Shown here: positions 44,997 through 54,470 of the stretch, piece after piece
How positions within the stretch are numbered: position 1 is the first letter of the stretch
Layout of the letters: the number at the start of each line of letters is the position of its first letter
Source of the DNA: Prostheceraeus crozeri
Taxonomy: Eukaryota > Platyhelminthes > Polycladida > Euryleptidae
Assembly: GCA_907163375.1 (NCBI GenBank)
Contig: CAJQUW010008953.1
Location: 33,501-97,500, forward strand
Length of the DNA: 64,000 bases
Direction: 5' to 3'
The notes under the pieces: generated by a model
Database searches by the model: none
What the model was told of the DNA's origin: nothing
What the model saw: the letters and a program-made list of their open reading frames with translations, nothing else
Translations under genes and position numbers: made by a program

Positions 44997-45005
44997 TATA
45001 TAAGA
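44997..45005 (+). promoter_or_regulatory. TATA-like box before the first Polinton B gene
   Basis: ctatataag lies 75 bases upstream of the ATG at 45080, at a workable distance for a promoter with a 40-50 base leader. Confidence 0.45.
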
Positions 45006-45079
45006 AGGTGCTCTGACAGGATTTTTCACTCCTCCGTTCACTCAACATTTTGCTTTAGCAGCAACTTCCTTCATTAATA

Positions 45080-45406
45080 ATGTATTCGGTCACCAAGAAC
45101 GTCCGTGCCAGCGACCTGTCCATTTCTCCCATCAAGCAGATTGGTACCACTTTTTGGTACCGATATATCTCCCTGAAAGGTGATAGATTCGCGGTGCAGA
45201 TCCCGGATTTTTTCGGCAGTGCTCCTACTCGTTGGTTTTATAACAATTCTCGATCCCTTCTAATCCCAAAGGCTGCCCTCCAAGATATATTCACAGTCGA
45301 AGCTTTCGCTAAAGCGGCATTCGAGTTGCCAGGCAATGCCCCACAAATCTGGCATGAGAAGTACAGTAACGGCCAGTTCCTCTTCTGCGTATTCGATTAT
45401 TTATAA
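45080..45406 (+). CDS. Polinton B small protein 1, unknown (fossil)
   Basis: A 108-residue frame starting MYSVTKNVRASDLSISPIKQ and rich in beta-prone segments (TTFWYRYISLKGDRFAVQIP). I do not recognise a family. Its place as first gene at the left terminus, before the polymerase, would suit an early or DNA-associated protein; that is inference. Confidence 0.5.
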   Translation: MYSVTKNVRASDLSISPIKQIGTTFWYRYISLKGDRFAVQIPDFFGSAPTRWFYNNSRSLLIPKAALQDIFTVEAFAKAAFELPGNAPQIWHEKYSNGQFLFCVFDYL

Positions 45407-45408
45407 AA

Positions 45409-45645
45409 ATGACCGAGGATGTTTCTGTCTTTGATGGGCAGCGCAATCCAATATCGACGGACCAACTGGGGCATGGAGTGTATTCATGCATTATTCTTTT
45501 GCCAGGGATGTACATTGGCTCACACGGCGATAAAGTTGACAAATTCTCGTCACTACAGTCAGTCATCACTCAGGTGATGTACACCAAGCAGTCCCCGGGC
45601 CATGACTCTTGTCGATTTGTCAAACAATTCAATTATATTGACTGA
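45409..45645 (+). CDS. Polinton B small protein 2, unknown (fossil)
   Basis: A 78-residue frame that begins two bases after the stop of the preceding one. It contains GVYSCIILLPGMYIGSHGDK and QSVITQVMYTKQSPG. No known domain recognised. The tight spacing implies a functional link with its neighbour. Confidence 0.45.
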   Translation: MTEDVSVFDGQRNPISTDQLGHGVYSCIILLPGMYIGSHGDKVDKFSSLQSVITQVMYTKQSPGHDSCRFVKQFNYID

Positions 45646-46046
45646 ATTAGAATTAAAATTAAAATTAAAGGTCAAACAAGTCGATATTATTATCTTGCTC
45701 ATATTCTTTTGTTGGTAATTCCAAGTTGCTCGTCTTTCATTTGCAGATTGAACTCATTTGCACGATATAATTGGATTTCCGGTCTCAGTTTCTCTCTCTC
45801 TCAAACGGCGAAATGAATGTATCTCTGTGCTGTCCTTCGACGTGCTTGAACGTAGCGCATGAACGAGGCCGCCGTCGGAAGCGGATATGTCATTCTGGTC
45901 AGCGAATTTCCGTGATTTTGTGTCGTTGTGGCCTGGTCACACCTTCATTACATGCATGCTATATTTAACATTAAATTTATATTATAACATGTATAAAACA
46001 ACACCGGGCCTCTTGTCAGCCAATTTGGACTTTACATCCAGATGCA

Positions 46047-46776
46047 ATGAGAGAAATTGCAGTCTGGGCTTTCGAAAATCCGACTGTTACTCGGCTCCCA
46101 GCGCATCTACGTTTTCTTTTGCCGCCATGGCTGCCGTTCGACTCCACTCAAGCGTCAGTAGCAAATGAGCCGGTTCAACAACCGGCAGGTTTTGATCGTT
46201 CAAATTTCAGGCAGCGGCTAGCGGAACTGCTGCAGGGAGGTGCCCAGTTACACCGTGTTTCTCGTGCATTTATCCATCCTCTCCCAACGCCGACAGACTA
46301 TTCTGCATTTTCGTCATCAATAGACAATGGTGCAGCAGTAGTTTATGGAAGCCAGTTACAGGACTAGGACAGACTACCTCCCACCATTTTTGTCATCAAT
46401 AGACAATGGTACAACAGTAGTGTGTGGAAGCCAGTTGCAGGACATGGCGGCGACAGACTACCTCCCAGCATTTTCGTCATCAATAAACAATGGTACAACA
46501 GTAGTGTATGGAAGCCAGTTGCAGGACAGGGTGAGTGTTTATGACGGGAATAATCATCAACAAGAAACGATAATGCTTGATGATGATGATGATAATGAGT
46601 TATCAGGGATCAGATCGAGTAATAGGCGGGCGGGGAATTTGTCGACACTGGGTGAGGGCAATCCTAATTCCTCCAACGAGACTGAATTAAGCAACTCAGA
46701 CTCCTCGGTTGGCGTTTGTGTGTCTCCCGCGCCAGAGAGGCATGGCGCTACACGCGTCGTTGGCAGGAACATCTAG
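46047..46776 (+). CDS. Polinton B acidic/repeat-bearing region upstream of the polymerase (fossil)
   Basis: Open frames encode a proline-rich start (REIAVWAFENPTVTRLPAHL), three repeats of a segment containing SSIDNGTTVVYGSQLQD, then a very acidic, Ser/Asn-rich stretch (MLDDDDDNELSG). In protein-primed polymerases the N-terminal extension often carries the terminal-protein-like region; whether this part belongs to the polymerase is uncertain. Broken fossil. Confidence 0.45.
46294..46530 (+). repeat. Three tandem copies of an approximately 77-bp coding repeat
   Basis: Copies begin cagacta near 46297, 46370 and 46453, and each contains tcatcaata-acaatggt, cagtagt and ggaagccagttrcaggac. They differ at a few bases and spacing, so the duplication is relatively recent compared with the rest of the element. 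Confidence 0.85.
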
Positions 46777-46959
46777 TGGATTTGGACGAGGAGGAAGAGG
46801 AGGAGAAGACTCGGCTAGTTAAAAATACGGCAGGAGGATGATTGCTCGGACTGGCTGGAGATAGAAGAAGAAGAAGACAATGAGGAGGCACATAACTGGT
46901 CTGACATAGTAGGGATAGAAGAAGTCAATAATGATTTTTTCTGTCAGGTTTGTGAGACG

Positions 46960-49943
46960 ATGCCGCAGCCAGTGTTTTTTGGTAGAAATCGTCTGATTGA
47001 GCATGATCTTATGCATACAGATCCACATGTAATTTTGGTGGACGACGATGATGTCTCTTTCCGTTTGGCTAGGTGCGCTATACAGGGTCTTGTACGGGAC
47101 TACGGGATTTACACTGGACTAGCTCCACCTTTAATTGAAGCCGCACAGTTTCTCCACTCATACCGCACGCTGTTGGAAACGTTGTTGGCTGTGTTGGGGA
47201 AGAATCATATTGTCAAGGCCAGATTGGTGCTTTTGTGTAGTTACAGACGAACAACTTTGGTGTGGGAGGAGGAGGAGCCCCCAGTTGATGAAGATGGGTA
47301 CCTCTCGTTCTCATTTTGGTCCGCGGCGCCGTTAAATGCAACAATATTTCCGCAATGGCATAAGGAGCATGCTTGTTCCATTTTGAACAAGTTATAAGTA
47401 TTTAACGAGCGAGGCAGCGCTCTCGAATTTGATAAGGTCGTTTTTTTGGGTGTTTCATTGACAGCACTCTCAAGGTGCATCATCCGGCCGCTGTGGCGTG
47501 CCGACAGGTTTGGCATTCATTCTATAGCAGCAGGAATGATAGTGAAGTGGTTGAATAATGGGAAGGCGACGATTGTGTGATAAAGTTTTTGCAGAAGTTA
47601 GACCAGTTGTCGCGGGCACAGCATGTAAAACTCTCTCATATGACTCATCAAAAGATACGGATGCGACCGAAAGGTGAGATTATATTCTTGAGTACCACGC
47701 ATTGCGCCAAATGCAACTTTTCCTTCACTGGCGAAAATGCACGCCGCCGAGTGCGTGACCATTGTCACTCAACAGGCGCATACCGGCCAGCGCTCTGTCC
47801 TGGCTGTAATTTCCGGTTGCGCCAGCGGAGGATGACTCTTCCGGTGATATTTCATAATTTTAAGAATCATGATGCTCATATAATTTTGAAACGAGGAAAG
47901 AAGAAAATGGCTCACTGGGAATGGGACTGTATAGCCCAGACCAAGGAAAAATTCATGAACCTACGCGCAAAAATCCCCGTGGACGAGACGAGTAGCGGTA
48001 AACGGATCTACTTCCTTATTTCGTTTATCGACAGCTATCAGTTTCTATCGTCCTCACTAGCCAAGCTGGCGAGCAATTTAGACAGTCTGCCTATTACCCG
48101 AACTATGCTACGCCACTTTCCTAATGCGAGTGAAGACCTGCTGCGGCGGAAGGGCATTTTTCCGTATATATTCTTATTTTGACTCTTTGATACGACTCCA
48201 GGAAACGTCCCTACCCCCAATAGCAGCATTCAAGTGTGACTTGACCGGAGCCGACTGTTCCGCCGCCGACTACGAACATGCGCAGACCGCATAGTCCAAA
48301 CTCGGCTGTACAACATTTGGGGATTATATGAAACGTTATTTGGAGTTGGACGTTAATTTGCTTGCTAATGTGTTCGAAGCGTTCGGAGAGGTGACGCAGA
48401 AGGAGGATGGTCTTGAACCATCGCAATTTATCAGTCTTCCCTCAATATCATACACGTCAGCATTCAAAATGACTGGGGAGACAATGCATCTTCTCACAGA
48501 GGCTAAGATGTACACTTTCTTCGAGCGCGGACTTCGTGGCGGTTTGACGTACACGAATAAACATTTGGCGACTGCTTGGGATGATACTGTGCTGGGGTAT
48601 GTGGACGAAAATTACCTCTACGGTAGTGCCCTCTGTCAGTATTTGCCACATTCACATTTCGAATGGTTTGGGGGTGCGGAATTGGAGGCACTCGGGCTGA
48701 AAGACAATATCATGGCGCTGCCAGATGACGGAGAGTTGGGCTACGTTTTCGAAGTGGACCTCCACTACCCGAAGCACATTCACGATTTCACTGCTGACTT
48801 ACCGCTAGCTGCCAACAGCGATTGTATTACTTATCAACAGTTTCGCCTCTTCATGGTAGAGTTGTACACTCAGTTGAATGGCCAGTCTGCCAAATTCACA
48901 CCGTCACGTAAACTCTTGCAAACCCAATGCGACAAAGAAGCCTACATTGCTCACTTTGTCACTCTGAAATTTTATCTGACCATGGGGCTGGAATTACGGC
49001 GAACCAGACGAGTAATTCGCTTCACCCAAAAACCCTTCCTCAAACCCTACATGATGTATAACAGCCGCCGACGTCAAGAGGTAAAGAAAACGTTTGAAAA
49101 ATATTTCTATCAGTTGAAGAACAACAGTCTGTTCGGCAAAACTATGGAGGATGTTCGCAAACGAATCAGCTATAAGCTGAAAATGACCCCGGAGGCTGTC
49201 AAAAAGGCCATAGTCTCCCCTCTTCTATGGAGCAGGGAAATCATAGATGATAATTTAGTCGGCATCCAAATGCTGAGACCTACAGTAATGTTGAACAAAC
49301 CCATCTTTATAGGCCAAGCTGTACTGGACCATTCAAAGTTGGAAATGCATCGATTGTGCTATTACACTTTGAAAACCACCCCACTGATACGACAGTTAAA
49401 TTTGGTGGCGGGGGACACAGACAGCTTCTTTCTCGAGATGAAAGTTGACGTTGGCGTGGGTAGGATGCTTTGTTTGCCGAGTGGGCTGACAAATTAGACA
49501 GCAGTAACTACAAGCCGGACCATCCGCTGTTCAGCAACACTAATAAAGCACAGCTACTGTGCTCCAAAGATGAGACCAGAGGACAGGCCATTGATGAGTT
49601 TGTTTGCCTACGCCCCAAAATGTACAGTATTAAATTGAAGGCGACAACGGATTCGATTAAACGGGCCAAGGGAATCGGACGAAGTTGTGTTAATACTTTC
49701 AAGCACGCCGACTATCGTAAGGCGTATGAAGAAGCGCGGGTGAAGCATGTTCACATGACAATACTAAAATCAGTAAACCACAAAGTGCAGACAGTGACAC
49801 TGCGGACACCAGCATTATCAGCTTGGGAAGATAAGAGATATTGGTTATCTGCAAACAAGTCATTGCCCTACGGTCACTACCGGACACTACAGGAGGAAGA
49901 GGGAGGAGGACGAGGAGCTTTTTCCCCTGTGTCAACAGAATGA
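46960..49943 (+). pseudogene. Polinton B protein-primed DNA polymerase B (fossil)
   Basis: Motifs in order: a zinc/HNH-like cluster (HCAKCNFSF, RDHCHSTGAYRPALCPGCN) near 47700-47820; the exonuclease phrase LPVIFHNFKNHDAHIIL; the Exo III-type YLELDVNLLANVF near 48340; palm motif A DENYLYGSALCQYLP near 48610; motif B LKNNSLFGKTMEDVRKR near 49120; and catalytic GDTDSFFLEM near 49420. It would replicate the linear element from a protein primer. It is a fossil with a handful of breaks. Confidence 0.92.
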
Positions 49944-50154
49944 CCGCTTGTCTCTCTCCAATCCAATCACGGCAGCGTATTCCACTATTTAAATGGGGGA
50001 TCATGGTTTCCATTCTGTCATTAACAGCCATTACTAGCATGCAAACAACCGCATCTGCGCCAATGGCAGAGGCGAACAGGGAGAAGAAGAAGAAGCTGAC
50101 TCAACAGCGGACCTCATTTCAACAACGACGACGACAAAACCGCCGCAACTATGC

Positions 50155-50601
50155 ATCCAGCTTCTGTCATCGTGTGCGAAACTACCAACACACGGCAGTT
50201 ATCACGCCGCTGGATTGGATTCATATGCGGCAGAGGGGAAGACTATTGAGCCCGGCGATAATGGTCTCGTTTCATTGGACGTTTCGATCATATTGTCGCC
50301 CGGCTGTTATGGACATATCACGCCTCGCTCCGGTTTATCTCTTCAACACAAACTAATGGTTGGCGCCGGTGTGATTGACCGCGACTATACTGGCCCGCTG
50401 AGCGTCCTGCTATTCAATTGTGGTAAGGAAGCGTACACCGCTAACATTGGTGACCGAATTGCCCAGTTGATTTGTAAGCGCTGCGAACATGTGATTGTAG
50501 AAGGGACTGAAGTGCTAACTGTGTCGTCAGATGGGGATGACACTGCGGAAGTTGCTGATCATGATGATGTAATAATGGCAATGCGAAGCGTGGTAAACTG
50601 A
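50155..50601 (+). CDS. dUTP pyrophosphatase in Polinton B
   Basis: One frame carries four conserved dUTPase motifs in order: AAGLDSYAAEG (motif 1 region), PRSGLSLQHK (motif 2), GAGVIDRDYTGPLSVLLFN (motif 3, with the uracil-pocket region) and GDRIAQLI (motif 4). The trimeric enzyme hydrolyses dUTP to dUMP, keeping uracil out of newly made DNA. The frame is open upstream to 50038 but no clear ATG was found, so the start is unresolved. A poly(A) signal follows at 50633. It sits between the polymerase and the structural genes, which suits a replication-support role. dUTPases are common in large DNA viruses and some adenoviruses but are not a core Polinton gene as far as I know. Confidence 0.85.
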   Translation: MQLLSSCAKLPTHGSYHAAGLDSYAAEGKTIEPGDNGLVSLDVSIILSPGCYGHITPRSGLSLQHKLMVGAGVIDRDYTGPLSVLLFNCGKEAYTANIGDRIAQLICKRCEHVIVEGTEVLTVSSDGDDTAEVADHDDVIMAMRSVVN

Positions 50602-50632
50602 GTTTCGGTTCAACGGGTGTGTAAATAACAAT

Positions 50633-50638
50633 AATAAA
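50633..50638 (+). terminator. Poly(A) signal after the dUTPase
   Basis: aataaa 32 bases after the dUTPase stop and about 75 bases before the next ATG, suggesting separate transcripts. Confidence 0.5.
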
Positions 50639-50712
50639 GAGCTGTGTGCTGTTTTCATTTCTGTGTTTTGCTTTTAAGCAAAGTTTCCGGGGCGTTAGTT
50701 TTACATTAACAA

Positions 50713-52206
50713 ATGAGTTTCTATCACGTACTGCCCAACAATGCCGCGCCAGAGACCTATCCAAAGAACTGCGCCTCCTCCTATATTACATCGATGAAAT
50801 TGTCTTATCAGCTAATTGGTGAATGTAAGGTGGCGGTAGGGAATATCATCTACCAAAGTTGCATCTATACTTTCACGCCAGAAGATTCCATCACTGTGGT
50901 GGAGTCCCAGCCTGCTTCTCAAGTTCTACTTAAAAAGCCAAATCAAACGTGGACGAAGGTGAATTTGGAACAGATCGTTAAGGAAGCGGGGGCGAATGAT
51001 GACGCATTTTATCAGAAACTCATTGCTAAATTGAACACTATCATCCGGGGGATAGCGGTGATAGAGTTTGTCAATAAAGAGACGCGCCGCATCAAGTACC
51101 GGTTCACGGATCATCATTTCGTCCTCCTCATCGACAAGCATCTCGCTACCATTCTGAAATTGCATGACGTGCTCACTCCTCTGGACAATTATCCATCCAA
51201 TGATGAGAAGTTCACCATGGTGGGTAAAGATGCCGCCTACAAGGCGGGTTACATTATGGCGATACGCCTTAGAGTGCCTGGTCACTGGCTTGTGGCAAAA
51301 CCGGCAAATACACTCTATTCATCGCTTGAAACCCTGGTCGCTGCTTTTGAGAAATGTGGCAGTGATACACTGCCATATGGCATGTCTAGTCAACTTGTTA
51401 GCAGTGCCAGGTTGAGTGGCAACAAGAACGCTGGCACGAAACTTACTTTGGAGCGCGTTTCCGCCGGCAGGAAACCGACAAATTTATTCCTATTCAACAA
51501 ATCATTCAATGAAGCTGCCCAAATGCGACAAAACGGACTGTTTGCACTAGCGAAAAATCCATTCGGCGCCACATTCGATTTGAAGAGCTCGTTCAAGGAC
51601 GAATGGTCAGTTCAAGTGTATCCACTACAACCACGCGTTGATGCGGGCGAGATGGAGCAGCGGACAGTAGAAGTCATCAAATTGGAGGCGGTGCTATACC
51701 ATAGTATAGGAAATGCGTGCAAATATTTGACGAAGACAGTGAGTCAGTCAACAGTGCACTTCGTGCCGGCGGCAGGAGACCGTGTCAGTCTGTCCGTCTT
51801 CTCGCCCAATGTAACAGTCACCTTGAGTAATGATCCACGTGAAATCTTGGCCTTTGATCAGACCCCTTTCAAGGGGAAAATTACGGTCACATCTTCCGGC
51901 GTCATGTCATTATCTCGTCGGATCAAATTCCTCTATCTCTACTCCAAGTTTGGTGAGTACGTCCGGATTGGTGATACACCCGCGCCCGCACTAGCTGTGC
52001 TGCCACACAATACAAAGGTATGCCCCAATATGGTGGAACGACCCTTCAAAAATCCTATGTACATCAAGCTGATCACCCCGGTAGTGCATAATATCCACAT
52101 AAAAATTTATGATGGTGTTGGCAAACTGATCCCATTCCACGCGGGTGCGGTGACCAACGTGCGACTGCATTTCCGGCGGCGTGAACCAGCTGGCGCTATG
52201 CAATAA
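50713..52206 (+). CDS. Polinton B penton-like structural protein 1
   Basis: A 497-residue frame, apparently whole. The start MSFYHVLPNNAAPETYPKNC resembles the 'FYVTLPSNSSxxxYPxNT' opening of a widespread Polinton/adintovirus structural family. The C-terminal part (FLYLYSKFGEYVRIGDTPAP, FKNPMYIKLITP, IYDGVGKLIPFHAGAV, VRLHFRRR) matches that family's end, where the usual form is 'YVYxDLVxxQxVGD...LHFR'. I take this family to be the minor capsid or penton protein of the vertex, though the label rests on remembered family patterns. A second, divergent member follows at once. Confidence 0.65.
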   Translation: MSFYHVLPNNAAPETYPKNCASSYITSMKLSYQLIGECKVAVGNIIYQSCIYTFTPEDSITVVESQPASQVLLKKPNQTWTKVNLEQIVKEAGANDDAFYQKLIAKLNTIIRGIAVIEFVNKETRRIKYRFTDHHFVLLIDKHLATILKLHDVLTPLDNYPSNDEKFTMVGKDAAYKAGYIMAIRLRVPGHWLVAKPANTLYSSLETLVAAFEKCGSDTLPYGMSSQLVSSARLSGNKNAGTKLTLERVSAGRKPTNLFLFNKSFNEAAQMRQNGLFALAKNPFGATFDLKSSFKDEWSVQVYPLQPRVDAGEMEQRTVEVIKLEAVLYHSIGNACKYLTKTVSQSTVHFVPAAGDRVSLSVFSPNVTVTLSNDPREILAFDQTPFKGKITVTSSGVMSLSRRIKFLYLYSKFGEYVRIGDTPAPALAVLPHNTKVCPNMVERPFKNPMYIKLITPVVHNIHIKIYDGVGKLIPFHAGAVTNVRLHFRRREPAGAMQ

Positions 52207-52234
52207 TGGAAATTGGCCGAATTATATTGCTACT

Positions 52235-53793
52235 GATGCCCGACTCATTCAAATTGTACCTACCAAGTAATGCTTCGGCGTAGAAGTATCCAAGTAACAG
52301 TCCCTCGCAGTACACAACTGCGTTCACTGACCCCATCCAGATTGACTCTAATGGCGGCGCCGGCTGGGAAGTCAGTGTAGAGTCTATCTTCTATGACAGT
52401 GACATTGGTGACCAAAAGGAAGAGGGGAGCATCACTATTACCTGGGTTGAGAAACAGCTGAAATTAGTCAATGACATTTACCCTGTGAAGTATAAGGTGC
52501 TGGCCGGCCAGAAGTGGGACTACAGCTGGCACCGCTTCCCCTACATCCCGAAGAAGAATATCGCTGGAGAAATGGAGCGCGGGCTGCGCTCCTTCCACGA
52601 CTTGGTGATGGAGGCAGGGCCGGCGGCCTTCCAGTGGAAGGCGACCTCTGAAAACGATACTCTGCAACATACCACCCAGTTGGATAGTCTGGTTATACGC
52701 CTCTCAGTTAAATTAGCGACACTACTTGGCTACTTATATTTTGTGCATGTGTTGCGGGAGCGTCTCCCATGGTTGACGCGGCCGCTGAAGACGAAGGAAA
52801 AACTGTCCGCGGAGGACTTTCGCTGTGTGATATTTGACCGCAATGTGGTCAAACGTGATAGACGCGTGATCTTGAAAGAACGCCATCTGGAGCCCTATAC
52901 CATTGAACAAATGGTAAATGTGTGGAATGAGAAGATGCGGTCACAGTCGCGCGCGAAAATTGCTAATGCAAATTCATCATCACTAATGATGTCAATGACT
53001 CTGCCTTGGTTCTGAGCGACGGCCTTCGACACGCTGTCCAGCATTTCGAAACATTGCTCTCCAGCGGCGAGTTTTGGGCGAACTACTCGTACAGGAACCC
53101 GGCTAATTATGTGGAAACAAGGCCCATCCCTGCTGAATGGTATGTGGATATTTACTTGACAGAGCTGGAGAAGACCACCGTCCTGGTGGAACAAAAGAAA
53201 AAATTGAGCTCAAGCCACGCCAATTCGCCACAGTGGGGGAATGTTTGAAAGAGATGGAGAGCAAGAGCAACGAGTGGCTTAAAAAGGTGGGAGCTGCGGG
53301 AAATTTGAAGATGGAGCTAACTAACCATTTCACACAATTGACCATCCCACAGGACATTACCATTGACCTCACCCAGAATCTCTGTGCTATGCTCGGTTTT
53401 ACATCAGGGTTGAAGGAGCATTTTGCTGAAGGTGAACACACTGGCGATTTCATTGCCGCAAGACTGGATCAGCAGGAATTGGAACTTTTGCCAACAACTG
53501 ACATCATTGACCAAGTGTCCGTCGGCGCCACTAAAGAACAGCTACTGCAACATTTTGTCCACCGATCAGAACGCGACTACGGCATTGTAGAGCGCCGGTT
53601 TCACCCCATCACTTATCTACCAGTGGCCCCCAGCGTATCCACCATATCACCATCCGTCTACACAACACACGGCGTCGCCCTATCACAATTGCTGACTCCA
53701 CCACCCTCGTCCTACTCCATTTCCGGCGCCGCCACATATAATAATAATAATAACGAGAAGGGGAAAACAGCGTGGTTATTATTATTATTATGA
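52235..53793 (+). pseudogene. Polinton B penton-like structural protein 2 (fossil)
   Basis: It opens MPDSFKLYLPSNAS and soon has YPSNSPSQYTTAFTDPIQI and GWEVSVESIFYDSD, the N-terminal signature of the same family as the previous gene ('LPSNxS...YPxNxxxxF...GxWEVxLxxIxY'). Later IDLTQNLCAMLGFTSGLK matches the family's 'LSxxLAxxLGF' motif. The C-terminus is Pro/Ser/Thr-rich and ends in an Asn run. Broken in a few places. Two adjacent, strongly diverged members suggest an old duplication with separate roles at the virion vertex. Confidence 0.6.
53738..53791. repeat. Perfect 17-bp AAT/ATT hairpin at a gene junction
   Basis: ataataataataataac at 53738-53754 and gttattattattattat at 53775-53791 are perfect inverted partners around a 20-base loop. 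The hairpin spans the end of penton-like gene 2 and the first codons available to the TBP-like gene. Confidence 0.85.
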
Positions 53794-54431
53794 GAGCATC
53801 CTTCACCCCTCATTGCGCTCATTTCTACGCCAATATCATCAATATGAGTGTGACTAGCGGCCGGATTGTCAATACTATGTACGAACCAGATCTCAACTGC
53901 GAATTCAATCTCACCGCCCTCCATCAATGTCTCGGCGGAAGGTTGTACTGCGGGCGGCCGCAGATGCTCATAACGGCAGTGCGCGTGGGAAAAGGGCTAA
54001 AGAGGCGAAATTTACAAATCTTTCGTCGCGGCAAAGTGCAAATCATGGGCCGGGTTTCTGATTCCTACGTGCTCTCTATGATCTCTGCGCTAAAAGACCA
54101 ACTAATTAAGCACAGGTTGTTGTGGTTGCCCCTGCAGCCAGTGAGGATAACGAGGAAGAAAATGGTGATATGTGCCCAACTTTCAACTACTCTTCGGCTG
54201 TCTAACCTCCGTCACTCGTCCGATGAGGTTTTCTACGAAAGTGAACTCTTCCCGGCCATCCAAATACAGAAATGGCTTCCTATTCATGTAGCCGTTTTCA
54301 AAACCGGCAAGTGCATCATTACCGGTCTGACTACCGGCGAACAGTTGCGGGAAGTGTTGGAAAAACTCTTGAACTATCTCAAACAGAATAATCTTTTAAA
54401 CCGTCCTCAAGATTCTGCTATACAAAAATAA
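53790..54431 (+). CDS. TATA-box-binding-protein-like protein in Polinton B
   Basis: The frame starts at Met 53790 or, more likely, 53844 (MSVTSGRIVNTMYEP) and has two TBP-type repeats. Repeat 1 has RIVNTMYEPDL and LQIFRRGKVQIMG; repeat 2 has EVFYESELFPAI and HVAVFKTGKCIITG. These align with the 'YEPELFPGLIY' and 'LIFxSGKxVxTGAK' blocks of eukaryotic TBP, with the spacing of the two saddle halves. Three of the four DNA-intercalating phenylalanines have visible counterparts (IF-xx-GK, ELF and VF-x-TGK). Length of 190-215 aa equals one TBP core. It is apparently whole. The role could be element-specific promoter recognition, by inference. It is convergent with the protease gene. Confidence 0.75.
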   Translation: MRASFTPHCAHFYANIINMSVTSGRIVNTMYEPDLNCEFNLTALHQCLGGRLYCGRPQMLITAVRVGKGLKRRNLQIFRRGKVQIMGRVSDSYVLSMISALKDQLIKHRLLWLPLQPVRITRKKMVICAQLSTTLRLSNLRHSSDEVFYESELFPAIQIQKWLPIHVAVFKTGKCIITGLTTGEQLREVLEKLLNYLKQNNLLNRPQDSAIQK

Positions 54432-54436
54432 ATAAA
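54427..54436 (+). terminator. Poly(A) signal of the plus-strand gene block
   Basis: Overlapping aataaa words at 54427 and 54431 coincide with the stop codon of the TBP-like gene. Confidence 0.6.
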
Positions 54437-54464
54437 AAACACGTTATATTTCATCACTTGATGT

Positions 54465-54470
54465 TTTATT
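54465..54470 (-). terminator. Poly(A) signal of the minus-strand gene block
   Basis: tttatt on the plus strand is aataaa on the minus strand, abutting the stop of the protease gene. With 54427-54436 it makes a compact convergent terminator. Confidence 0.6.

Noticed and set aside
46557-46772. Minus-strand Ser-rich frame
   Set aside because: Antisense shadow of the acidic plus-strand region.
49841-50356. A 171-residue basic frame overlapping the dUTPase
   Set aside because: The dUTPase motifs are in another frame; this one has only Arg/Gln-rich composition and is probably a shadow.
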